A stretch of DNA of 21,744 nucleotides, taken from assembly GCA_036507695.1 (NCBI GenBank), contig DATCIR010000319.1, forward strand, positions 1 through 21,744, written 5' to 3'. This stretch comes from JAKEGK01 sp036507695 (GTDB lineage Bacteria; Pseudomonadota; Gammaproteobacteria; SZUA-152). How positions within the stretch are numbered: the first letter of the stretch is position 1; each line of letters starts with the position of its first letter. The notes under the pieces were generated by a model. The model saw only the letters and a list, made by a program, of their open reading frames with translations. It was not told where the DNA came from and searched no databases. The position numbers were made by a program, and so were the translations under genes. This document shows positions 5,782 through 13,420 of this stretch, piece after piece.

Positions 5782-8700
5782 ATGAAGTTTATTACGAACC
5801 TATTTGCTCCCCGGTGGAAACATAAAAACCCGCAAGTGCGCAAGCAGGCCTTGTTGGCCTTGGATGCAACGCGTGAAGAAACGCAAACGATACTGCAGGG
5901 TGTTGCGAAAGATGATCCCGAATTATTTATTCGCCGGCTTGCGATTAAACGCCTTACCGGCATTGATGCCGTGCAAACGCTGCGGCAGGGCGCGCCGCGG
6001 GAAGAAATTCACCAGGAGGCCACCCGGCGCTTGTGCGTTCTGTTATCCGCTGAAGATGGCGCGGCGGACTTTGCACAGCTGCGGAGCAGGCTGGAACAGC
6101 TTACTGAAGCGGGCATACTCGAATACGTGGCGAAACACGCCCGCATTCCGGAGTTGCAACGTCATGCGCTGGACAGGGTAGACAATGAAAATGTGCTGGT
6201 TGATGTGATCACCGGTTCGGAGCAGGAAGCTATCCGTCACTATGCGCTTGGTAAATTAAATACCGCGGCCGCGTTGAAGCGCGTTATCAAGTTGCTGAAG
6301 CGCAAAGACAAGCAATTGGCAACGCTGGCGCAAGAAAAACTGGATAGCTTAAATGCGTCGCTCGCGCAGCGCAATGAACTGGTTAGTGACTACCAGCGCA
6401 TCGGTAATGATTTTCTGGAGCTGGTGGAGCTTTGCAAACTCAGCAATGAGTGGCCCAAATATGCAACACGTCTGCGCAGCCTGCATGAACAATGGCGGGG
6501 TATGGGATTACAACTTGATACGCAGGCTAATAGGCATGAATACGAACAAACACAACGGGTTAATCTCGCGTTTGCGTTCTTCGAAGAAGCCCTGAAACAT
6601 GCAATCAGAGAACAAGTCTGGGAAGTCGTTCCGCAAGTAACTCCACCTGATGTTATCGGCAACCTGCGGGATTTAAACCTGCAAGTTGTGGAGAAGCTCA
6701 AGCAGATTCGCGGGCTGGATTCGCAGCAACCGTTGGATTGCACCGGGTTGGATGAGTACGCCACCGGGATCAAACAGCAATGGCGGCAATATTACAAGGA
6801 GTTAACCACCGCTGCCGGTGTTGCATTAGCGGCCGCGGATTTAGCGCAAACAAAAGCGGAGTTCGAGGCAAACCTGGCGGAACTGGAACAATGGCGCGCG
6901 GATGCGCCGGTTCTGCAAAACTATCACGCCCAGCTTAACGAGTTAATAGCGGCCGCCCGGAACCTGCTGGATTCGGAACATGCGCTCACCAGCAAAGATA
7001 TTACGCGCCTGGAAAAACGCTTTGAAAAAATTCCTACTCCCAAGTTGCTCAGCGTCGACGATCAATTAATGGAGTCTTATAAAATCACGCTGCAGGATCT
7101 GCAACAGGCGCTGGCCCGGCGGGATGATAAACGCCGTAGCATCATGAGTGAAGTTGCAACGCTGAATATTCAACTGGCGGATGCGGTAGCCGAAGGCCAG
7201 TCGAAACAAGCATCGCATTTGATCAATCGCGGTAAAAAATTGTTGAAACAACTGGATGACGCGGGCAACTTGCTGCTGGAAAAAAACGGCGAGCTTGGCC
7301 GCTTCAACCAACTGGCGCAGCAACTGGCGGAATTACAAGGGTGGCGGCAATGGTCAAGCACCCCGGTGAAAGAGCAGCAGATCAGCGACATGCTGGAACT
7401 TGCGCGGGAGCTCGAAGCCAATAAGGAAAATCCGCATTATGATTTCGTCGCCGCGGCCAACGGCATCAAGGCGGCGCGAAAGCAATGGCAAAACCTTACC
7501 GCCGGTGAGCCGGCGGGAGATCAGGCCTTATGGCAGCGGTTTGATGCCGCCTGTAACCAGGCTTACGCGGTTTGTCAGCAGTATTTCGATCAGCAAACAG
7601 CGCAGCGCGCGCGGAATCTGCAACAGCGCGAGTTGTTCTGCCAGGACCTCGAAACGTATCACCTGAAAATTGCCGGCCAGGCAGTTGACAGCATTGATTG
7701 GAAAACCATGCAAAAAATCATCCAGGCAGCCCGGAAGGACTGGCGGCAAATCGGTATGGTCGATCGCAGTAATCGTGCCGAAATCGACCAACGCTATAAT
7801 CAGGTAATACAGGCCCTGGAAAAACGGTTGCGTGGCTACCAGCAACAAAATCGCGATACCAAGGAGCTGTTGATCAAACGGGTGCAGACTTTGGCGAAAC
7901 AATTGACGGAGCGCGCCGTGAGTATCGAACAAGCGATCGAGTCCGTGAAGCAGGTTCAGGCAGAATGGAAGGCCACCGGCGCCGTGGTTAAAGAAGCTCA
8001 ACTGTGGCGGCAATTTCGCGAGGCCTGTGATGCGGTGTTTCAGGTGCAGCGCGCGGAACAAGATGCGGTGAATCAGGCGCGGGACGCGGAGAAGCAGCAG
8101 CGCGGGCGTTTGATCGAGGCGGTGGAAGCCGCCGGCAAGCTGACGGATGAAGCATTACTGCAGGCAAGAACCAGCGTTGAAAAAGCGAAATCCGAATGGG
8201 CGGAACTACCCAGGCTTAAAAAGGATGATAATCTGGAACGCCGGTTTTCCCGTGCCTGCGAGCGGTTTGACAAACAACTGGCGCTGCGGCATGCGCAACA
8301 ATTGCGGGTACAAAAACAAAATTTACAACATAATGTGGCGCTTTGTCATGAACTGGAAAAGGCGCTATTTGCCTGTTTGCGGGGTGAAGGAAATGCGGGT
8401 CTGTTGCAGGACTGCGCCGCAGGTTCGCGGCAACGCTGGTTGACCGTCGATTCGCGGCTGCGGCGCGTTGATCAGGCGGTCAGTGAGCGCTTTGAACAAC
8501 TCAAGGCCTATGCGGAACAGTGTGCTCAGGGTAATGGGGAAGCCATCTGGTCACAGATCGCCGCGCAGGCGGATACCTGCGAGAAGATTAAGGAGTTATT
8601 GTGTATTCAAATGGAAATATTGGCCAATATCGAGTCACCGCCGGAATCACGGCAACGGCGCATGGAATATCAGGTCGGGCAGCTTGCCCGGAAAATGAAA

Positions 8701-8847
8701 CAATCCGAAAGCCGCGACACCGGCATGGAAATAGAGCAATTACTGGTCCAATGGCAGCGCTCGGGTGTTATGGAGCCTGGAAAGGCAGAGCGCCTGGAAC
8801 AACGGTTTTATTCAGTACTGCAATTACTAGACAAAGATTATCAATAA
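5782..8847 (+). CDS. Large HEAT-repeat and DUF349 protein
   Basis: The 1021-residue protein starts with MKFITNLFAPRWKHKNPQVR, then HEAT-like helical repeats over about residues 10-180. The rest is mostly alpha-helical and Gln/Leu/Ala-rich. At least four DUF349-like units can be seen, each with a Trp followed by a Phe/Tyr pattern: near residues 567, 655, 728 (QAEWKATGAVVKEAQLWRQF) and 802. There is no signal peptide and no catalytic motif. DUF349 proteins are widespread in gammaproteobacteria, and I know of no established biochemical role; a scaffold is likely. I use the ATG at 5782 because the family starts there; an upstream TTG at 5737 would add 15 unlike residues. No strong ribosome binding site is present. 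Confidence 0.85.
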   Translation: MKFITNLFAPRWKHKNPQVRKQALLALDATREETQTILQGVAKDDPELFIRRLAIKRLTGIDAVQTLRQGAPREEIHQEATRRLCVLLSAEDGAADFAQLRSRLEQLTEAGILEYVAKHARIPELQRHALDRVDNENVLVDVITGSEQEAIRHYALGKLNTAAALKRVIKLLKRKDKQLATLAQEKLDSLNASLAQRNELVSDYQRIGNDFLELVELCKLSNEWPKYATRLRSLHEQWRGMGLQLDTQANRHEYEQTQRVNLAFAFFEEALKHAIREQVWEVVPQVTPPDVIGNLRDLNLQVVEKLKQIRGLDSQQPLDCTGLDEYATGIKQQWRQYYKELTTAAGVALAAADLAQTKAEFEANLAELEQWRADAPVLQNYHAQLNELIAAARNLLDSEHALTSKDITRLEKRFEKIPTPKLLSVDDQLMESYKITLQDLQQALARRDDKRRSIMSEVATLNIQLADAVAEGQSKQASHLINRGKKLLKQLDDAGNLLLEKNGELGRFNQLAQQLAELQGWRQWSSTPVKEQQISDMLELARELEANKENPHYDFVAAANGIKAARKQWQNLTAGEPAGDQALWQRFDAACNQAYAVCQQYFDQQTAQRARNLQQRELFCQDLETYHLKIAGQAVDSIDWKTMQKIIQAARKDWRQIGMVDRSNRAEIDQRYNQVIQALEKRLRGYQQQNRDTKELLIKRVQTLAKQLTERAVSIEQAIESVKQVQAEWKATGAVVKEAQLWRQFREACDAVFQVQRAEQDAVNQARDAEKQQRGRLIEAVEAAGKLTDEALLQARTSVEKAKSEWAELPRLKKDDNLERRFSRACERFDKQLALRHAQQLRVQKQNLQHNVALCHELEKALFACLRGEGNAGLLQDCAAGSRQRWLTVDSRLRRVDQAVSERFEQLKAYAEQCAQGNGEAIWSQIAAQADTCEKIKELLCIQMEILANIESPPESRQRRMEYQVGQLARKMKQSESRDTGMEIEQLLVQWQRSGVMEPGKAERLEQRFYSVLQLLDKDYQ

Positions 8848-9228
8848 TACTACGTGAATATTTCATAGGGTCAGCATGTTGACTATCTGCCGTCTAAAAA
8901 CTATCCTTTTTCTATCTTTTAGAAAATTATACTACTTTATATCATGAATAATAATATATAACAAAAACAAAGCGTGGTATCCGAGTATCTCTGAATATCC
9001 GTTCGCGGCGTAAACTCGTCTGGATGCCGGCGCGCACAACATGGTGGAATAGGATTAGCGGTCGTCAAGGATAGCGTGTTGTGTACACCGGCTAGCGTGA
9101 ATGGCCCCTTGTAGAGCCCCTTGGCGCAGCCTGCTTAAATTACTAATTAAACGTTACTAAAAATGCTTACTAACCAATGCCTGTTAATTAGACCAGTAGA
9201 CAAAGGCTATTAAATAGGTGGAGACTGT

Positions 9229-9258
9229 GCGTTACACGTTAGCGCGTTACACGTTAGC
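9229..9258. repeat. Two perfect tandem copies of a 15-bp unit
   Basis: GCGTTACACGTTAGC occurs at 9229-9243 and 9244-9258 without mismatch. Because 15 is a multiple of three, a short frame starting GTG at 9227 and preceded by AGGTGGAG would read MRYTLARYTLA then stop. That leader-peptide reading is weak: the spacing to the GTG is only three bases. Confidence 0.85.
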
Positions 9259-9276
9259 GTAAGTGCCGGTGAGGGC

Positions 9277-9375
9277 ATGGCGGTAAAGGTGCTAAAATTG
9301 ATCGGGACGGTGTTAAGCCTGGTTGATGAACACTCCCACCGCGGGAAAGCGCAGGCAGAATATTTCATCCACTGA
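9277..9375 (+). CDS. Possible 32-residue small ORF
   Basis: A frame begins ATG GCG GTA and would encode MAVKVLKLIGTVLSLVDEHS plus 12 more residues. GAGG lies close before the ATG with a spacing of only two bases, which is poor. The N-terminal half could be an amphipathic helix. It stops 51 bases before the next gene on the same strand. There is no family resemblance; it may be chance. Confidence 0.25.
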   Translation: MAVKVLKLIGTVLSLVDEHSHRGKAQAEYFIH

Positions 9376-9414
9376 CATTATGATGTTCATATAAACCTAT
9401 GTATAAGCCGCTTC

Positions 9415-9420
9415 AAGGAG
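9415..9420 (+). promoter_or_regulatory. Strong ribosome binding site fixing a GTG start
   Basis: AAGGAG sits six bases before the GTG at 9427 and supports that codon as the start of the REC-PAS-GGDEF-EAL gene; no ATG lies nearby in frame before the receiver domain. Confidence 0.8.
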
Positions 9421-9426
9421 ATTGCC

Positions 9427-11541
9427 GTGCCGAGTGAGTTGGCATTGGTCCAGCCAACCGTACTGCTGGTTGATGACGAACCGGATGAACGCTTGCTGGT
9501 CCGCCGTGAGCTGGAAACGGCGGGTATGCGGGTTCACGAATGCAACTCCGGTGAAGCCGCGTTGCAGAAACTCTCCTCCATAACACCAGACCTCGTGTTG
9601 CTGGACTTGATCATGCCGGGTCAGGATGGCATAGAAACCTGCCGGGAAATCCGCAAGCATCCCAATTTTAAAGATATCCCGGTCTTAATGTTAACCGGCG
9701 TTGACGGGCTGGAATACATCCGGAAAGCGTTTGACGCGGGCGCGACCGATTTTATCACCAAGACGACCCAGTTCGACTTTGTCGCCCAGCGCATAAAGTA
9801 TGCGCTGCGCAATAGCAGCCGTACCCTGGATCTGAAGACCTGGCAGCAACAGCTCAAGCAGGTGCACCAAGTCGCCAAGATCGGTTACTGGCAGTTAAGC
9901 GTGCCGGATTGCCGGATCCTGTTGTCCGACGAAGCGTTAAAGTTATTCACCATTGAACGGGGCGATATCGATAACTCGTTTAGTTCGTTTCTTGATTTGG
10001 TGCACCTGTCAGACCGGGACAAGGTCAAGACAGTCATTGATAATGCGTTATTCAATCATCATAAGCTCAATATTGATTATCGAACCATTACCAAAAATGG
10101 CGCCGAACGTTTTGTGAACCTGCAGGGCGAGGTCAACTACAACAACGGCAGTCCTTTGAGTATTGTGGGCCTGATTCAGGATATTACCGAGCGCAAAAAA
10201 TCCGAAGCCTCCATGCAGCACCAAGCCTTGTATGACAGCCTGACGGATCTGTCGAACCGGAGGTTGTTTCAGGAGCGGCTGTCCCACGCCATGTCCAAGG
10301 CGCATCGCGAAGAAAAGCTGCTGGCCGTTTGTTTTTTTGATCTCGATCAATTCAAAATGATCAATGACAATCTCGGGCACGCGGTTGGCGACGAACTATT
10401 GAAGTCAGTTGCAAAACGTCTGCGCAGCACCATGCGCCAGGGTGATATCGTCGCGCGCATCAGTGGCGATGAGTTTGCGCTGGCGATTGAAGGCTTGAGC
10501 AATGTTGACGAGCTGGAAAAAATCGTCGAGAAATTGCGGTTTCGTTTGTCGCAGCCTTATCGCCTGCGTGGGCATAAAATATATAGCAGCGCCAGCATCG
10601 GCGTGGCGTTATATCCGCTGGACAGCGCCGACCGCGATACCATGCTGCGCAACGCGGATGCCGCAATGTACCGCGCCAAGGAACTGGGCGGTAATTGTTT
10701 TTGTTACTACACCCACGATATGAATGACCGCGCCCGCCGCCGTCTTGAGCTTGAGAAAAATCTGCGCAAAGCTATCAGTAATCAGGAATTGTGCCTGTAT
10801 TATCAGCCCCAAATTGATAGCGATACCAACGAGGTTGTCGGCGTGGAGGCCTTGTTGCGCTGGAAACATCCGGAATTCGGATTGTTACCGCCGTCTAAAT
10901 TTTTATCCATTGCCGATGACAGCGGACTGATTTTTTCCATTGGCCAGTGGGCGTTGCTAACCGCGTGTCACGATTTGCGGCGCTGGCACCAGTCTGGATA
11001 TGAGCACGTTCGCCTGTCGATAAATATGTCAGCCCGGCAGTTTGCGCAGGAGAGTATCATCGGCAATGTCAGTGACGTGCTGCGCTCGACCGGCTTGAAT
11101 CCGAACAGTATCTGCGTGGAAATCACCGAAGATGCCGCGATGAAAAATATTTCCGGCACCATCGAAACCATGAATCAATTCCGGTCGCTGGGTTTGCGTA
11201 CCGCGATCGATGATTTTGGCGCAGGGCATTTTTCCATGAACCTGCTGCAAAAGCTGCCTATCGACTCCTTGAATGTCGATCGTTCATTTATTATGCGCAT
11301 CGCCGGCCGCGAGCAGGATGGCAATACCGCCAAAGGGATTATCGCCTTGGCGCATAGCCTCGGATTAAAGGTGGTGGCGGAAGGTGTGGAAACGAAAATC
11401 CAGGCGGAATTCCTGAGGCGCCACCGTTGTGACGTTTTGCAGGGATATTATTTCAGTCCACCGGTGCCCGCGAACGAAATTGAGAATTTCCTACAGCAGT
11501 ACGCCCCCAAAAATCAACTCAATAACGCTATTCTTGATTAA
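9427..11541 (+). CDS. REC-PAS-GGDEF-EAL cyclic-di-GMP signalling protein
   Basis: The 704-residue cytoplasmic protein starts with a receiver domain (residues about 10-125) whose phosphorylation set is complete: D16/D17, D60, T90 and K112. A PAS-like domain follows at about 150-255, then GGDEF at about 265-425 and EAL at about 445-690. The cyclase signature reads SGDEF (346-350) instead of GGDEF, and an RxxD inhibitory site, R337-D340, lies exactly five residues before it. The EAL motif is intact (474-476), and N, E, DD (595-596), EGVET and Gln residues are present, but the catalytic Lys of the LKID motif is Asn616 (LNVD). Hydrolysis is therefore probably weak or absent (inference). The GTG start is fixed by AAGGAG at 9415-9420, six bases away. 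The kinase downstream is the likely partner. Confidence 0.92.
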   Translation: MPSELALVQPTVLLVDDEPDERLLVRRELETAGMRVHECNSGEAALQKLSSITPDLVLLDLIMPGQDGIETCREIRKHPNFKDIPVLMLTGVDGLEYIRKAFDAGATDFITKTTQFDFVAQRIKYALRNSSRTLDLKTWQQQLKQVHQVAKIGYWQLSVPDCRILLSDEALKLFTIERGDIDNSFSSFLDLVHLSDRDKVKTVIDNALFNHHKLNIDYRTITKNGAERFVNLQGEVNYNNGSPLSIVGLIQDITERKKSEASMQHQALYDSLTDLSNRRLFQERLSHAMSKAHREEKLLAVCFFDLDQFKMINDNLGHAVGDELLKSVAKRLRSTMRQGDIVARISGDEFALAIEGLSNVDELEKIVEKLRFRLSQPYRLRGHKIYSSASIGVALYPLDSADRDTMLRNADAAMYRAKELGGNCFCYYTHDMNDRARRRLELEKNLRKAISNQELCLYYQPQIDSDTNEVVGVEALLRWKHPEFGLLPPSKFLSIADDSGLIFSIGQWALLTACHDLRRWHQSGYEHVRLSINMSARQFAQESIIGNVSDVLRSTGLNPNSICVEITEDAAMKNISGTIETMNQFRSLGLRTAIDDFGAGHFSMNLLQKLPIDSLNVDRSFIMRIAGREQDGNTAKGIIALAHSLGLKVVAEGVETKIQAEFLRRHRCDVLQGYYFSPPVPANEIENFLQQYAPKNQLNNAILD

Positions 11542-11548
11542 ATCCAGG

Positions 11549-11579
11549 TTGACTCCTGCAAGCCCATCGCGGATATAAT
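11549..11579 (+). promoter_or_regulatory. Candidate sigma-70 promoter of the histidine kinase gene
   Basis: TTGACT at 11549-11554 and TATAAT at 11574-11579 are both near consensus, separated by 19 bp, slightly longer than ideal. It lies in the 93-base gap after the cyclic-di-GMP gene, so the kinase may be transcribed on its own as well as by read-through. Confidence 0.6.
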
Positions 11580-11637
11580 CTCTTTGGGTATTGTTCGTTT
11601 TCGTTTTTATAACTTTATAAAAAAATAGAGGTGCTTG

Positions 11638-13233
11638 TTGAAGAGTCAACAATCAGCCCGCCTGGCCAATCGGCTAATCCATAAGAGTTATTTCTGGTTT
11701 GTAGTGTTGATAGCAGGGCTTACGGCGGTATTTTGGCTATGGATAACGCAAGGCAGAATCGCGGATCACAACGAATACCACCGGGCTATCGCGGCTGAAT
11801 CCACGTCAGGTGTAATGGATGGCATCGCGCGTTTTATGGCGGAGCACAACCGTCTGGTTCAGCTGTTTGCCGGCCAGCACCTTGACGCGATCCGGGCCGT
11901 GGCGCAGGATCCCGCGGACCAGAGCCATTACCAACGGCTGGCCGAATTAATCAAGCAATATTTCCCCGGACATTTTGCGTTTACCGTGGCCGGCGCTGAT
12001 GGCACGCCCGCATTTGAGGATTTCGACGGGCTGGTGGCCGAGTCCTGCCTGGTTGACATGAAATCTTTTGCCGAAAAGCAGTATTACCATACCTATATCC
12101 ATCCCAATTACGAAGGTTATCACTTCGATATCATGACCGGGTATGGCGGTAATGAAGGTATTTTGTTTGTCAGCTTTCATGCGGATGTATTGGGTTCATG
12201 GCTGCGGGCGGCGCAAACACCCGGCCACACCCTCATGTTGATTTACCCGCTTCTCAACGACCTGATCGAGGTGGTTGCGCAAGGGGCGCGAAACCATATC
12301 ATACGTGACGACTATCGATTATCCGACGAGGAAAAAAGCCGGATCCTGATCAGTATGCCGGTGGCGGAAACACGCTGGGATGTGGTGGACTTGCATGATG
12401 CGGAATTGTTTGTTCAGTATCAACGAGAATTATACGTCGAGGCCGCTGTTATAATTCTGATCTTTGCCATAGCCGGTATCATCCTGGTGAGGCGCTTGCG
12501 CAAAGAAGAATTGCAGCGGGAACTGGTGGAAAAACACAAGCAGGAATTAATGGGTATCATCAGTCATGAATTTCGCACCCCGGCATCGGCGATACATGGC
12601 GCGCTGGAATTAATAATACGCGGAAGCGCCGGCTCCATCTCCGCAGAGACCCGGCAACTGATCGAAATGGCCCGGGGCAATACTCTGCAATTACTGGCTT
12701 TGGTCAATGACTTTCTGGATTTGCAAAAATATGAAACCGGAAAGCTGCACATGGCAAAGCAAGCCTGCGAGCTGCAACCGATTGTGGAAAACGCCATTCA
12801 CAAGAATAAAATTTATGCTGAACAATTGAGTGTTAGTTTTGTTCTGAAAAACAAAATGGACACGATAAAATTGCATTGCGATGCGGCGCGCATTGAACAG
12901 GTATTGGCAAACCTGTTGTCCAACGCCGCGAAATACGGCGCGGTAAACGATGTTATCGAAATTCAGGTGAGCCAACCCACGGCGACCCGCGTGCGGGTCA
13001 GCGTCACCGATCATGGCGACGGCATTGCGCCGCAGATCCAGGACAAGGTGTTTGAAAAATTTGTCATGGCGCGCGCCGCTAAAAGTGGTAAAGTACCCAG
13101 CTCCGGATTGGGGCTGAGTATCGCCAAGGCCATCATCGAAGAGCATAACGGTCAATTGTCTTTTGAGACCCGGGCGGGTGAAGGCACCACGTTTTATTTT
13201 GATTTGCCGGTCACGGCGCAGGATTCTAAATAA
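11638..13233 (+). CDS. Membrane sensor histidine kinase
   Basis: The protein has about 531 residues. A first membrane helix lies at about residues 17-37, then a periplasmic sensor region of about 220 residues, possibly Cache-like, and a second helix (AAVIILIFAIAGIILV) near 264-280. HisKA contains the phospho-acceptor His in IISHEFRTP (about residue 310), followed by the ATPase with N box QVLANLLSNAAKYG, G1 DHGDGIAP and G2 SSGLGLSIAKAI. All catalytic boxes are intact and there is no receiver domain. The start is a TTG: AGAGGTG at 11627-11633 best spaces the TTG at 11638, with the TTG at 11635 as an alternative. The upstream receiver-domain protein is the obvious candidate target. Confidence 0.88.
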   Translation: MKSQQSARLANRLIHKSYFWFVVLIAGLTAVFWLWITQGRIADHNEYHRAIAAESTSGVMDGIARFMAEHNRLVQLFAGQHLDAIRAVAQDPADQSHYQRLAELIKQYFPGHFAFTVAGADGTPAFEDFDGLVAESCLVDMKSFAEKQYYHTYIHPNYEGYHFDIMTGYGGNEGILFVSFHADVLGSWLRAAQTPGHTLMLIYPLLNDLIEVVAQGARNHIIRDDYRLSDEEKSRILISMPVAETRWDVVDLHDAELFVQYQRELYVEAAVIILIFAIAGIILVRRLRKEELQRELVEKHKQELMGIISHEFRTPASAIHGALELIIRGSAGSISAETRQLIEMARGNTLQLLALVNDFLDLQKYETGKLHMAKQACELQPIVENAIHKNKIYAEQLSVSFVLKNKMDTIKLHCDAARIEQVLANLLSNAAKYGAVNDVIEIQVSQPTATRVRVSVTDHGDGIAPQIQDKVFEKFVMARAAKSGKVPSSGLGLSIAKAIIEEHNGQLSFETRAGEGTTFYFDLPVTAQDSK

Positions 13234-13249
13234 TTGATTACGTAACAAA

Positions 13250-13297
13250 CCAGGCAAGCATTCCGGCAAGAATCCAGGCAAGCACCCAGTCAAGAAA
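13250..13297. repeat. Degenerate tandem repeats of 11-13 bp
   Basis: Four imperfect units based on CCAGGCAAGCA follow each other: 13250-13262, 13263-13273, 13274-13285 and 13286-13297. They lie in the 187-base gap between the kinase and rep. No hairpin results, and no function is evident. Confidence 0.6.
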
Positions 13298-13420
13298 AGC
13301 CGGCCGCTGCATCGCCAATCCTTATTTTGGTGCTTGATGCTGGGCGGTAACGGGTGTTGTTGAGAATTCCCTGCAGCGGCTGCTGTTTTTTCAATACGAT
13401 TTTTAACGTGTTTTATGGGT

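Larger units (their letters stand above)
8848..9426. other. Intergenic region ahead of the cyclic-di-GMP gene
   Basis: About 580 bases. Positions 8880-8980 are AT-rich with no clear hairpin terminator. The 15-bp tandem repeat at 9229-9258 and a possible 32-codon frame at 9277-9375 are listed separately. A well-formed promoter was not identified. Confidence 0.4.
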
